A stretch of DNA of 64,000 nt. It comes from Flabesymbios commensalis. Taxonomy: Eukaryota > Annelida > Polychaeta > Terebellida > Flabelligeridae. The translations under genes and the position numbers were made by a program. The notes beneath the pieces are model-generated. The model made no database searches. It was given only the letters and a program-made list of their open reading frames with translations, and was not told the origin of the DNA. Every line of letters starts with the position of its first letter. Positions within the stretch are counted from its first letter, which is position 1. Where the stretch lies: NCBI GenBank assembly GCA_964017125.1, contig OZ024914.1:25781846-25845845 (forward strand), read 5' to 3'. Shown in pieces: positions 24,181 through 35,423 of this stretch.

Positions 24181-24401
24181 TCCTTTAACCGCCAAATTAT
24201 TCAATATGAATTTTCCCCCACTTGAAGTTGTGTCTCGCTTACGCGATCCACAACTTCAAGTGAGTGAAAATTATTCAGATTTGACAAATTGGAGGTCAAC
24301 TCTTGATGTCATATTTTATCTTCATCATATTTAAAATTTGGTACCTAATGTGATAATGAAAAATGAAAACCCGAATATATGCGGCACCGGCGGTTGAAGG
24401 G
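24181..24401. mobile_element. Family C element, inverted relative to the copy at 54165
   Basis: Begins CCTTTAACCGCCAAATTATT and ends CACCGGCGGTTGAAGGG, followed by TTAA at 24402-24405. The palindrome has tip TCGC-TTAC-GCGA (GTAA on the minus strand). Its side sequence (AAATTTGGTACCTAATGTG, GAAAACCCGAATATATGCGG) matches the complement of the 54165 copy, which fixes the family's full length near 220-240 bp. Confidence 0.88.
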
Positions 24402-24443
24402 TTAATGCTATCCTAACCCGTGTTTTGTCTTTGATTGTTACAG

Positions 24444-24624
24444 GCTACAGAAGAGGAGTTTACACATTGTAACCTGGACCCCCTGGTTCCAGATGGGGAC
24501 AGACTCCTACTACTCAACTGTAGTGATCCGCATAACCTGAAACGCTACACAGTATTCGTAGACCTGTTTAGTCCCACGCCAAACGCGCCGGAATTCCTGC
24601 CAGGCAAAAAATTTTATATAATCA
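24444..24624 (+). CDS. Ephrin, second receptor-binding domain exon
   Basis: This 181-bp exon follows TTTGATTGTTACAG and ends at ATCA|GTAAGT. The translation runs ATEEEFTHCNLDPL, then GDRLLLLNCSDPHN, then RYTVFVDLFSPTPNAPEF and LPGKKFYII. It supplies the second and third conserved cysteines, the strand leading into the F-S/T-P-T segment of the receptor-binding loop, and the family's E-F-x-P-G-K-x-Y-x-I-S block. An N-glycosylation sequon lies at NCS. It enters on a codon boundary and leaves one base (phase 1), joining 27414 to give II-T-M-S-T. The codons are GC-rich at third positions, unlike the surrounding AT-rich intron. The match to ephrins across this exon is the strongest single argument for the gene assignment. 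Confidence 0.96.
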
Positions 24625-25350
24625 GTAAGTGATCAGGTGATTTGTCATATCTATTGAGCTGTTGTGTCGTCCATTCCCCAGGAGAGAAATGTTAAGGTGA
24701 AGTTAGATCCTTTGAACGATAAAATGTGAAATAAGAGGACTTCTATAAAGAAAACATGAGGCGATATTTAAGTGTCATATTGCGTAATATAAATATTATT
24801 GCCACCAATTTCAAATTATGTTTATATGGAAATAAGAACAATTTAAAGTGGGATAAAATGTGCTAGTATTTTTTGCATTTTCACTCCATTATTATCGATT
24901 TCATTCGACACACTTCATAATTTTCACATAATACTCTAGATGGGAAAAGAGAAGGTGGGAAACGCCTTAACACGAGATAGCAAATTAAAATTGTAAATGT
25001 TTTCACACCGGAAGCACTCTGCTGGTCTACTTCCGCTTCCCCTGGGTGTATCACGTGACAGAGATACAGGTGGCATTATAACACTGAATTTCCCTCTTTC
25101 CATAAAAAAGTCGTTCTTTTGTCGTCACTAATTCCGATCTCATCACTCACATATCGTGTTTTGTAGGATAAATCTAATTACCAGATGATTAATCAAGAGA
25201 CTAGAATAATTTTATTTCGCGTCAATTAATCTGCCTGTCTGCAAAAAAACGTACTCGATTGTGTCGTCGACTAAAAATAAAAGTTACATCTCCAAGACAA
25301 TAGTGTTATGACGGGGACTGATGTGAAGGGAATGGGCTTCCTAAGTGTTA

Positions 25351-25459
25351 CCCAGCATGCACAAGACGTTGAATCAATGTCGGTTTAACGCTGGTCCAGC
25401 GTCGTAGACGGTGAACCAACGTTAAACCAACATTGATTCAACGTCTTGTGCCTGCTGGG
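25351..25459. mobile_element. Family A MITE with TA duplication
   Basis: TA at 25349-25350 and 25460-25461 flank CCCAGCATGCACAAGACG and CGTCTTGTGCCTGCTGGG. Arms are highly matched (GACGTTGAATCAATGT) around GTC-GTA-GAC. 109 bp, a length shared by several copies. Confidence 0.93.
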
Positions 25460-25650
25460 TACCCACGCAGATGCTTTCAAACCGAATTCATTAAAATTTA
25501 TGTTGATGAAAAATATCAATGAAAATCTCCCCAATTGTGTTGGGTACTTTAGAAGCTGAACTGAAAAAATATTTTTGTAAAACCCACATCCAGAGGCCTA
25601 TAATTTCTTAATTATATTGGCGACTTTCAAAACTGTAGAGATTGGAGTGG

Positions 25651-25757
25651 CAAACAACAACGCGACGCTGACCCAATGCCGGTTTAATGTTGGGCCAGCG
25701 TCGCAGACGGTGGACCAATATTAAACCGGCTTTGGGTCAATCTCTCTGTCTGTTGGG
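25651..25757. mobile_element. Family A MITE
   Basis: Left end CAAACAACAACGCGACGCTG, right end CTCTCTGTCTGTTGGG; inner arms CCAATGCCGGTTTAATGTTG around GTC-GCA-GAC. Confidence 0.85.
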
Positions 25758-26338
25758 AAAACACGTCATTATTTGCCAAACGAAGATGTTACAGGTCTGC
25801 TTTAAGTCAACGTTACACCGGTGTCTCACAAATCCTGATATTATTGTCTCGCCTCCGACCAATACAGTCATATGCAGACTGGTCTGGGCGAAAACGCATC
25901 CATATTTCATAGCGCACATATTATTTACGCCACTTTGACTGCTTGCCAGCATTCGGTTATGTCTGATGACCTCCTAGGCTGACCCCCCCCCCCCCCCCAA
26001 CTGTGTCGAAGTTAATTCATGATCAGTTGGGGTCGCGGATCTTACCTATTGACGTGAATGATAATTAAACACTAAATTTAAAACATTTTTTTTTTTTTCA
26101 TTAAAAATAGGTAATTTGCGAGTTTTCTAGCGTGTAAGTTAGTCTGTAGTATTGAGAAGGTTGTTCGTCATCAATAAGATGCAGATGCTCTCTCCTCAGC
26201 AGCAATCTGGCTCTTCAGCTAGTCATTCCAGGTCCCATCTCCTGCAAATTACCTCAAATCAGTGGTTTCATTGCTAGGAGGGCCACCAGGAACCTTTGGA
26301 AGCTGAAGCCCTCACACCTTCTGCGTCCAACTGTCCAT
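25758..26338. other. Unassigned intronic stretch
   Basis: Contains a C homopolymer at about 25984-25998 and a T run near 26087. No exon recognised. Confidence 0.45.
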
Positions 26339-26442
26339 CAAACACGAGCCGCTGACCCAATGCTGGTTCACTGTTGGAACAGCGTCGCAGACACTGGACC
26401 AACAGTGAACCAGCATTGGGTCAAAGTGTTGTGTTTTCCGGA
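26339..26442. mobile_element. Family A MITE
   Basis: CAAACACGAGCCGCTGACCC at the left and GTGTTGTGTTTTCCGG at the right; 33-base arms (GACCCAATGCTGGTTCACTG) with few mismatches around GTC-GCA-GAC. Confidence 0.88.
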
Positions 26443-27413
26443 TGTGTTTGTTTAATTATTTCATCACCACTGAGATGCTAAAGGTATGGTTTACTTAAAA
26501 TATTCCAGAGGTGTTCCTATCATGGGATTTTACATATAATTATCTCATTCTAGTGACGTTGTCACGTCACGTCGTAAATATAACTTCTCTCTATCGTGTT
26601 GCCATCGCGTCGCAACGTAGAAATATCGTAGAATCTCCCATACAAGATATACAACTGGTCCGCCCCTGTGTGCCATTATTATTCATCATGTCCAGAAGCG
26701 TTGTGAATTTGGCAGATAAGTGAAAATAGTCCGTAATGATTTTCTCGCCCCAGTCTCAAATACCTGTGTGAGATGGGAGTGCTTCTAATTGTATCTGTTT
26801 ATTCTCTATAACAGCCAATTTGAGAAGCGTGGAGACAAGACTATTAATTATCCACACTATTATCTCCCTGTCATCGTCTCGCCATACTTTCTAATCTGCC
26901 TCGGTTTCTTGAAGAAAACCTTCGCCGATTCCATCCTATACATCGTGCCACGGTTTTTTGACTCTGATGTTTCAGAAAAAACTCGTTTCTCGTTATCAGA
27001 CCAATTTAAATAATGATGCCAATTAATCTCGTCCGCCGAGATAGTTTAAACTTCTACGATTAACAGCACAGTGTTTTTTGTTCTCATTAAAAGTGCATTT
27101 TAAATGGCTAGACAGTAGCTTAATTAGCACCTTTGATAAAAAAGCCTTCTTAAGAGTCATCCTCAAAACAAAAAATTGTGCAGGCAGCATTTGCTGATAG
27201 TCTCACATTTTAGATCTCTAAACTTCTTGATTGATACTATAAAAAAACATAAAATGTTTCATTAATGCAGGTTGTTTAAATCAGTGTGACATTTTTACAT
27301 TGTAATGTGCATGGGAGATCATCTGCTCTATGATGAAATACTTTACATTCACTTGATAAATGTAGTTCTCCTCGAATGCAATATCTAATCGTTCTCCCTG
27401 TTTTGTGTTACAG
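26443..27413. other. Intron sequence before the third visible ephrin exon
   Basis: No element recognised. The open frame at 26789-27013 follows an AG (CTATAACAG) but has no ephrin-like or other known motif and was not called. Confidence 0.45.
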
Positions 27414-27521
27414 CAATGTCCACGGGCACTTCAGAAGGCCTAAGCAACAAAATATCTAACGTCTCAGCCTGCAAACGTAATAATATGAAGCTCATAGTCA
27501 ATGTGTTAGACACATCATCAA
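27414..27521 (+). CDS. Ephrin, exon closing the receptor-binding domain
   Basis: This 108-bp exon follows CCCTGTTTTGTGTTACAG and ends at TCAA|GTGAGT. It reads TMSTGTSEGLSNKI, SNVSACKRNNMKL, IVNVLDTSS. It corresponds to the family's I-S-T-S-x-G-x-x-x-G-L segment and the final strand C-x-x-x-x-M-K-x-x-x-x-V, with the fourth conserved cysteine and an N-glycosylation sequon (NVS). It enters and leaves in phase 1, as do all following exons. So exons 47105, 48890 or any phase-1 cassette could be included or skipped without breaking the frame. Confidence 0.95.
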
Positions 27522-27952
27522 GTGAGTATAGTCACCACTTCACCATTACCAAACGTTCACAGTTGAGGCTGCAGTGGAACTTTTGATGAGTGTGGACGCA
27601 CTCGTTTTCTAAACCAACCATTTTTACCTGTTTCCCATTACAGCGGTTTTGTGTCCACGACGGTGAGGTATTAATAAACATTTGTCACTTGAGAAAAGTA
27701 GTTCGGTCGATTAGCGATCGTCTACGTCACCAAATGGATATGTAGTTATACCATAACCTCACTTTTTGAATCTACAACGTCGAATCACAAAACCGCTTTG
27801 ATGGAGATACAGCTTTTCACCCCTTCCAGTCATAATCGTGCTTCTCGGTTTGTTATTGCATTGTTAGTGAATGTCGGTTTTGTGCATCTACCATGTGTTG
27901 TGAACGAGCTTATTTGTTGCTTTCATTGTGGGGTATTGATTGATGTTATATA

Positions 27953-28066
27953 CCCAGCAAACACGTCCGGCAATGGTATTTTAATGTTGTTTTAATATTG
28001 GACCAGCGTCTGCGACGCTAGTCCAACTTTAAAACAACATCGGGCCAACGTCTCGTGTTTTCTGGA
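27953..28066. mobile_element. Family A MITE with TA duplication
   Basis: TA (27951-27952 and 28067-28068) flanks CCCAGCAAACACGTCCGG and GTCTCGTGTTTTCTGGA; centre GTC-TGC-GAC. 114 bp, inner arms with several mismatches. Confidence 0.92.
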
Positions 28067-28169
28067 TAGCTTGTAGATTTTGATGTGTTGCAATGAATTT
28101 TAAATCTGGTTTGCGATGCATTGATGTGTGCTGTAACAGGGTGAGTACTAGAATTAGAAGTTCCAGTAA

Positions 28170-28273
28170 ATACGAGACATTTAGCCTATGCTGGTCCAAA
28201 GTTGGGCCAGCGTTGTAGACGGTGGCCCAATATTAAACCAACAGCGGCTTAACGTGTTGTATTTTCTGAGTTG
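28170..28273. mobile_element. Family A MITE
   Basis: TATGCTGGTCCAAAGTTGGG and its partner around GCGTT-GTA-GACGG; right end CGTGTTGTATTTTCTGAG. Left end eroded. Confidence 0.78.
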
Positions 28274-30460
28274 ATGTGTTGTGTGTTTGGTTTGTGCTTT
28301 GTGAGCGTTGAAGTGTGAATATTTTGCTATCTTGGTACTTAAAAAAAACTATTTAGAACTGTTCAGTGTCAAAGAGACGTATCTTCCACTTTGTAAATTG
28401 GCATATATGTCTTTTTTGATACTAAACTATAACATTGCTTGACCAAATCTAACATTCTGAGACCATCCTGATCTCGAGAGGCCGATTTAGCGATTGTCTC
28501 TGTGGGGGACGATTTCACACAGGGGACGAGTCATGCAGCCTTATCGTCTCGGCACCTCCCATGCGCGGGGCCGTATTATTAACTGATCTAGTGTTGTTTT
28601 GTTCGGCGCAGTGTTGGTTTACGGTTCTGGCTAAAGATTGACCGGTAGAACATCAGATGGGACGAGATAAGATACGTGGCCGCCTAAAACAACCAAGATC
28701 AGCTTACACTGCGGGTGCACGGACAATGCGCCGCGACGACATTCGAACCGCCACCATACCGCACTTTAAAAACCGCAGCGCGTTTGGCACACTTGTTATT
28801 AACTTACATTGAACATAATTTGAAAACATATGTATTCGTTTGCTAGTTTAGTAGTTTAGATGATGAAAATTAATTAAATAATTTCCCAGTTGTCACTTTA
28901 TTAGCCTAAAGTTTCGTGTAAGCAAATAGTGTATTACTTCTGTTGACACACTGTAGATACACATGAACTTCTATAAACAAGAAACACTAAACATTCGCCC
29001 AGGGTCGGGTCAATTCCGGGTAAGATGTGCCTATGATGGTGAGGCCAGGTTGGCTCTTTATTTCTGAGATCAATGCACATGTTGCCACAAGTCTTTTCAA
29101 GTCGCACAGACAATCCCGGATTGAAATCCTAGACTCGCGAGAGCTGTGGCCATGTTTGGGTGGAGGATCTTCACCGAGACTAAATTTATACAAAACGGTG
29201 TTGAAGGAGGCCCTCGACAGCCCAGCAAACACGAGACGTTGAGCCTCCTGCTACCAAAGAAAGGGTGTAGAAATATTTCAGCTAGTTTTTTTGATAATAA
29301 ATAATTGTAGGCGGTATGAAATTAAGAAAAAATAAAACATAAAACATTTTGAGAACATAAAAAAAGGGATAACAACATTTCACGAATCTCTTTTTGAATT
29401 TCTGATCATCTACCCCCCCCCCCCCCCGGTATTCACTGGGTTAGTATTGTTTGCTACTTGACCTAACAATGTAGATTCATAAGGTTTCGCCTGTCACCGT
29501 CCACGCAGGCGAATAATGTATGACATGGAAATTATTTGAAATTATTACCCTTACAAAATCACAGTATCTATCAAAGTAAGGGTATTTAAAGTTTGTGCAA
29601 AATCTCAGATATTGTCACAATATTTAACCCTTTATCTTCTAGCGACCGAGATATGCGTCATCTGGTGTTTAAATAAAATAGACGCGATCCACAGCTTCAA
29701 GTGTGTAAAAATAATTCAGATGGAGTTCAACGATTTTGAAATATTGTTGATCGATGACATGTTTTATCATTCACATGCTAAAAAGCTGGTAAGAAATGAA
29801 AAGCCGAATATAATCTATTGATGAGGTAATATATCATATTGAAGTTCAATTCTCACTCATATAGTAAAGGATAAAATTCACATACAGTTGTTCAATATCA
29901 AATGTCAAAATATTTGTTCCGTTGAGGAGAGTACTTAATTAATGTGTTTAGCACACTCGTGTCGGGTACTGAAAGAATGTCAAGTATACTCGGCTGAGAT
30001 CATAAATGATTGGAGAAGACAGAGCAGTGTTTGCACATCACATTATAAAGTTAAGCCCGCCTACTCGAAACGTGTGACTTTGGCTTTAAAACTGCCACTC
30101 AAGGTTCACCCGTTATCTACAATAGATTTCCACAGTGAGTTGGAAAAATGAAATTAGAACGACTGATTACCTAACCAATTAATATGTTCTCGCTTTAAAT
30201 ATCACCAATGACATTTCATAGAAAGTTGTTGATATCACTTTTCTTTTCATTGGCAAGGTAAACTAAAAGGCCACTGCGTTATCTTTACTCCATCTTTATT
30301 GAAATATCACTCCAACTAAAGTGACATTATTTTGAAGCCATGTCATACGCATACGTATATTTATAAGGCTGATGTAATAACTTGTGTCTACTCTGGTACA
30401 TAAAGGGTGTCTGTTGCTGTGGTGCACCAGGGGTGTTTATTCTGATGAATGCTGTCACAG
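28274..30460. other. Intronic stretch with element remnants
   Basis: 29221-29245 is a lone family A left arm (CCCAGCAAACACGAGACGTT) without its partner. 29413-29427 is a C homopolymer. From 29624 TTAACCCTTTATC begins a partial family C copy whose palindrome has lost its left arm (right arm about 29690-29715). No exon recognised. Confidence 0.55.
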
Positions 30461-30496
30461 CACAAGGTGAAAACAATGCGCCCATGACGACTGGGG
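30461..30496 (+). CDS. Candidate 36-bp ephrin stalk cassette exon (speculative)
   Basis: An acceptor-like GATGAATGCTGTCACAG precedes 36 bases that, joined to the single A left by the exon ending at 27521, read TQGENNAPMTTG. A GT at 30497 (GTGTAA) would leave one base and rejoin the exon at 47105 in frame; a stronger-looking donor two bases later (GTAAGC) would break the frame. The Pro/Thr content resembles the confirmed stalk exons. The surrounding 30480-30720 is unusually GC-rich for the intron, so this may be composition alone. No transcript evidence can be seen from here. Confidence 0.2.
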
Positions 30497-30724
30497 GTGT
30501 AAGCGGACTCCCCGCGCCCCTACCCCCGCTGCTCCGGCGACCCCGGGGCCGTAACCCGCCAGTTATTTCACCCCGGCGCCCCACCCCCGGCTGACAAGAA
30601 AATTGTCACCTGTGTAACCGGTGAGGCAGACGATGGCCCGGGCCGGGTACAAAACCCCCGGCTCCCTGAATGCGGCGAGGGTTGCTCTGCTGTTCACCCC
30701 GGTATTCAATATCACTGATCATCC

Positions 30725-30791
30725 GCTCATCATAGGCTGAATGTTGGGCCAACGTCTACGACGTTGGCCCAACATTCAGCCTGTGATGAGC
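30725..30791. mobile_element. Family A short palindrome, 32-bp arms
   Basis: GCTCATCATAGGCTGAATGT to the mirrored right arm with one mismatch in 32, centre GTC-TAC-GAC (GTA on the minus strand). The usual CAGCAAACAC ends are replaced by GCTCATCA/TGATGAGC. Confidence 0.93.
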
Positions 30792-31987
30792 CACGCTGCT
30801 CATCTGCTTACATATATACATACATACAATACACAAGCCTTGTTCAACCACTTTGTTCACCGCCTTTAAAAAATGCTGGATCATTTTACAGGTTTGGACC
30901 CCAATTTATGCCATTGTAGTTATGTCATATGTGACGGGGTTACTCTTGGGTTGTATACTGTTACAACATACACAATGTGTTTCGTACAGTTTATGTCTAC
31001 GCTGTACAGATTGCTCAGATAAGATACCCGTTGTCACTGGTGACAAATTGTGTTTCTATGAAAAATTCTGACAAGGGAAGAAAAGTTATTATCACCAACA
31101 GCTAAATCACACACATTTCTCACCAGTCACCTAATTATTTATTTAGTATATATACTTTTAGGGAAAGGTTCTTCATATGTCATTCGCTTTTACCTCTTAC
31201 ACAGTTACATGTAAAACAGAGAATGAAATCCACCTAACTGCAAGTGTAATCATTCTCTACACAACGATCACTAGACGTTGACCAAATGATGGTTTAATCA
31301 TCAAACCCACATTGGCTTAACGTATTGTACTCCCTGTTTATTTTACCATGCAATGATGAATTGTCAAGATTATCTCTTTGTCTTAGAATGTATCCCCCCT
31401 CCACCTGTGTTACAACTGTACACATATGTGTGGGTCAGGGGTGGGATGTCAGCATAAAATATTTGAATATAAAACATGAGAATAACATGAATGGGGCTCA
31501 GTGAATGCCAGTGTGTTATTTTCAAATACATGTAACAGAGCCGAGATAGAGATTTATCACAAGTGATATGAAATAGATACGTATGATTTATCGCAGTAAA
31601 TGATTCATTACGGATTTTTCTCTGGTTAATTCACTTAACACAAATTGCGATTCACTTAAATAACGATTACGTGCGCAAAAAAATGCATTTATTATGGATT
31701 ATTACCAGACGTTGGCTGAACGTAGCAGTAACAGCGCATGACGTTAGCCCCAATGTTAAGCCAACGTATCTACTATTCTGGATCCTGAACCGTGGGGTGT
31801 TTTTTCTCCGGAACCCAATCAGCGTTGCGCGGCTTATCCGACAGAAACAGAAGTTAAAGTGACAGGTCTTGATTGAAAAATCTGGCCTGCTCACCCGCCT
31901 GATCGGGGTTGCCTTCTCGCCTGCCTGGCTCTCGCTGATGGTGCTAATCTAGCGCTCTGGTGTTACGTATGGCTTCTTCCATGTGCC
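30792..31987. other. Intronic stretch with two worn family A remnants
   Basis: Worn copies at about 31264-31335 (TAGACGTTGACCAAATGATG) and 31702-31775 (AGACGTTGGCTGAACGTAG) lack a clear core. No exon called. Confidence 0.5.
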
Positions 31988-32097
31988 CTCTCAACAAACT
32001 TTAGATGTTGAGCCACTGTTGGTGCAATGCTGGGCCAGCGTCGTAAACGCTAGACCAACCTTACCCTAACAGTGGCTCAATGTCTCTTGCTTGCTGG
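31988..32097. mobile_element. Family A MITE
   Basis: Left TCAACAAACTTTAGATGTTG, right CAATGTCTCTTGCTTGCTGG; inner arms TGAGCCACTGTTGGTGCAAT around CGTC-GTA-AACG, one base off the usual core. Confidence 0.85.
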
Positions 32098-32667
32098 GCT
32101 GTACATGTACATTTACATGGCTATACATACATTTTATGGCAACTTAATTTAGCGAATTCGCCGCACTCCGAGTTATTAAACATTTGTAGACTCTTTAACT
32201 TCAAATTTTTAAGAAGGACAATTGACACTTGATTATTGCTTTCATTTTGTGCTTATTTTCATTATTTTTGTTCTGATCGTTATCGTCAACCCGCCAAGTG
32301 GACATATCATCAAAAGTGGTTTTGTATTAAACGGGGATATTTGATAACGGGAGTGAATTCCTAAAACGTGTACAATGATTGTGTATTTTAAGATACTTCC
32401 ACATTTTTGCGCTCATAAAAACATGGTGGACGCATCCGTGTTTACATTTACTGATGAAGCACCAGATACACCAGGAAGTGAATTGATGCGGAAGAGTTTC
32501 CTTCCTGCTAGCCTCTCTCTCACATCTGTGACGTCATCAAAATGGCCGATCTGTCAATGTTATTCTCGCCAAAAGAAGGCTTAGAATAGTGTCCCCCATG
32601 TGTGGCCCGGTTCATCCATACTCCATAGCTCCATAGATTAGACACAGTAAAATTCGATGATTTATCA
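32098..32667. other. Unassigned intronic stretch
   Basis: No exon or element recognised. Confidence 0.4.
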
Positions 32668-32722
32668 TTTGATCCACCTGAAGCTGTGTCTCGTTATCGC
32701 GATCCACAGCTTCAAGTGTGTG
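32668..32722. mobile_element. Family C palindrome
   Basis: CACCTGAAGCTGTGTCTCGT-TATC-GCGATCCACAGCTTC; tip GATA on the minus strand with one closing base changed. Both arms share the AAGCTGTG variant of the usual AAGTTGTG, a matched change. Followed by a G homopolymer (about 32728-32740). Confidence 0.85.
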
Positions 32723-33162
32723 CGGGGGGAGGGGGGGGGGGTATTGTGATCTTGTTTAAAGTCCTGTTCAAGTTGAAACATTAATAAAGTGTAGTCATTT
32801 TCTAAAGGGTATTCCGTTTGCAATTCCGGGGTAGCAGAAAACTGTATTAGCGTATGAGACATGTTTCTCTGTCCAAACTGTAGCCTGGGTATGGGGGGGG
32901 GGGGGTCTGTTTAAAACCACTTTTAAGACAATTAAAACTAAATTGTAAACTGTAATTAACAGATACACCTAAAATATATTTCCGCAGTTGTCATTGACAA
33001 GAATCCCATATAACTATTTCTCCAACAGGATATTTCCACTAAAAACCCTTCATTCACAGTTCAGTGTAGCTGATTATGAGCTCTGTTTCCAATGCATACA
33101 TGACAGCCCGAGAACTGTTTGAATGTACGTAACCACTGAGTTACGACCCCCGGACGCCGCAG

Positions 33163-33305
33163 CTCTATTACCTGGCAATTACCTGGGCGTCAGACGGACG
33201 GTCTGGGGTGGTGATCCCGACTCGGACAGGCGGGGAAGTGAAGAGGAGGACAAGCTGATCCCGGTCCGGAGTCCAGAGGCAGATCACCTGCAGGTGGCAG
33301 CGTAA
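33163..33305 (+). CDS. Candidate alternative last exon of the ephrin gene (speculative)
   Basis: After CCCGGACGCCGCAG the frame is open to tandem stops at 33303-33308. Joined to the one base left at 27521 it reads TLLPGNYLGVRRTVWGGD, then PDSDRRGSEEEDKLIPVR, then SPEADHLQVAA. The phase is the one required and third codon positions are G/C-rich, as in the confirmed ephrin exons. The charged segment GSEEEDKLIPVR faintly recalls the G-S/T-E-P-S-D-I-I-I-P-L-R block of vertebrate ephrin-B cytoplasmic tails; over so few residues this may be chance. Used directly after 27521 it would give a secreted form with no membrane anchor. The acceptor has a weak pyrimidine tract and no poly(A) signal was seen close by. 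It could instead be a decayed gene fragment. Confidence 0.3.
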
Positions 33306-33360
33306 TAAGCCTGCGAGCTCCAGGCGTTAAACCCTAGAGCACTGAGCTATTCCATTTAAA

Positions 33361-33422
33361 TTTTCAGCCACTTGAAGTCGTGTCTCGCTATCGCGATCCA
33401 CAACTTCAAGTGACTGAAAATA
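33361..33422. mobile_element. Family C palindrome
   Basis: ATTTTCAGCCACTTGAAGTC and AACTTCAAGTGACTGAAAAT around TCGC-TATC-GCGA (GATA on the minus strand). Confidence 0.88.
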
Positions 33423-33579
33423 TGTGTGATTTGCGAAATTTAAGTACCAACATATCAGTGTTTCAAGATTGAAAGCATATTTTACTTTTAACAACTGGTT
33501 ATACAGGTGCTAGTAAAAACAAAGATGTCAGAAAACAGAATGTCTACTGTGGTCTACATCAGTGTTCTAAGGGTCAAGA

Positions 33580-33640
33580 CAATGGTGATTTAATGTTAGT
33601 CTGGCGTCGCAGACGCTGGGCCAACAATAAATCACCATCG
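33580..33640. mobile_element. Family A palindrome
   Basis: AATGGTGATTTAATGTTAGT and its partner around GCGTC-GCA-GACGC; a further fragment follows to about 33680 (TGAGCCAGCATTGGGCCAGC). Confidence 0.82.
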
Positions 33641-33680
33641 TCTCGTGATGAGCCAGCATTGGGCCAGCATTTTCTGGATC

Positions 33681-34762
33681 CCGGTGTCCATCATGGACCA
33701 CACCGGGAGGAAAACGGATACTCTACACTGATACTTCTACCCCCCCCCCCCCCTCCCAACACCTAATTTCGCCGGCACGTTTCGAATTCTATGCCGAGCA
33801 TCATTGCTCATAATGCGCATTGGCAGCACGTGTTTTCCATTTAGAAACCGTATGGGGTCTCTAGATGACCAAGTAGTACTCATTGGAATCATAGTGTGAA
33901 CACTCGAAATTCTGCTCTCCACCCGTGGAAATATGTCTTGTTTAATTTGCAACAAGCCCACCCAACCACACAGCAGCAATCAGGAGATGTTAACCACCAA
34001 CGTTAGATTGGTTTTTAGCCCCATTGGTGTTGGTAAGGTGCAATTGTCAATACGGGTCTATTTATTAAGCCATCGTCGTAATCGGACTGAAAACATAAAG
34101 TGTCTCAAATAAATTCACGGTGATGTTTTTTTTCTGGCAGGTGCGAGTGTGACATCCCCTCTCTGAGGTATGATGTTTTGTGCTGTCATAATAATTTATA
34201 GATATCACCTTTTCTATTAAATAGTTTATGTAATATTAATTTTTTTGTATAGGCTATCGATATCGATTTCGAGTTTTGACCAGTACAACCTTCCTCATGT
34301 TCCTCTGATTCCAACACGTCTAATGTGTCATAGAGCCGTGTTTAGCGTCCAGTGGTGCTAGATTGGGTACCTGGGGCCAATTGAATATGCATGGATTCCA
34401 CACGTGTATATATCTACCTTTTCTTGTCCTGGCACGCTTTGCCCGGATCCAAGGTCATGCTCAGGGGTGAAGGTCAACCAAAGGTCCAAGGTCAGACTTG
34501 CTGATTACTGACAGGTTTGACCTGGGTGCAATGGCTTCTTCAAATAACCGACCCAAGTCCGGTTTAATTATTGGCCAATGTCGCAGGTGTTAGGCCAGAA
34601 TCGATCTGAGGTTGGTGCACTGTGCTGTGAGCCGGACTTAGTGGTGTATGGATCTACATCCATCTCCATAGAGTGTACGTCAACATCGGGATCGGGATCT
34701 GTATATCCATGTGTCTGTGCCATTGAGAGATATTGCCTGATGCCAGAAACCAGCCTAGGGGT
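33681..34762. other. Intronic stretch with minor remnants
   Basis: C homopolymer near 33739-33752. A worn family A copy lies at about 34555-34610 (core CGC-AGG). No exon recognised. Confidence 0.45.
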
Positions 34763-34829
34763 TGAGCCAATGTTGTGTTAATGTTGACACATTAACACAA
34801 CATTGGGTCAACGTCTTGTGCTTGCTGGG
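34763..34829. mobile_element. Family A-related short palindrome
   Basis: TTGAGCCAATGTTGTGTTAA and TTAACACAACATTGGGTCAA directly abut around TGTTGACACA, then the family right end AACGTCTTGTGCTTGCTGGG. The core and inner arms are absent. Confidence 0.75.
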
Positions 34830-35423
34830 CAAAGACTTGTTGCCAAATACTGATGTATGGACGTCCTTGCTTCGCCGTTGGACTGGGCTATAGCTGAATA
34901 GAATCATAATACATCATAATAATATAAATTTTAATGTTTGCAAAACCAATAGCTGGGAAGTTATTCTAGTGACCTATATAGACAGAGATAAATTCAGCAA
35001 CTATTTCAACACATTCGACCATACGCCTGTCTCTTTTTTTTTTGGGGGGGGGGGGGTGTATTTCGCTTTTTTGTAGCAGTTTGACTTTCTAGACTAACTT
35101 GATGGACAGTCAGGATCACACTATAAGAAAAAAAACTGTGATGTACTTTTTTTAAGTTACTGTTTTAATTTTGGTTCTTTTTTTCTAAATTGCTATTTTC
35201 TAATTATCGGCGAGCCCCGCAAACAATGGCTGCTTCTAATGGAGCCCATTTTGTTTACTGTAACACTTTTTGACCACTACTGAAACCCCAGACGTGCGTT
35301 CACATGAGAGATAGGGCGGTGATAGAGGTGGGACGTGCGGCGGACAGCAACAGCTTAAAGAGATCCCTAATAGAGGAGTCCCGGCCAGTAATCCATGAAT
35401 TCTGGATCACACCGTCCCGCGGT

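Noticed and set aside
15565-25938. Recurring Arg-rich peptide (GQRRRRWxNIxP) in several open frames, e.g. 11278, 15813, 25687, 38200
   Set aside because: It is simply family A core text read in one frame; the frames begin and end in unrelated flanks.
30853-31071. Membrane-segment-like frame (WTPIYAIVVMSYVTG) after an AG at about 30890, as a transmembrane exon for the ephrin
   Set aside because: Its phase (0) does not fit the one base left at 27521, and the other usable phase contains no hydrophobic run.
33300-33350. tRNA-like A box on the minus strand (TAGCTCAGTGCTCTAGG)
   Set aside because: No B box at a suitable distance and no cloverleaf.
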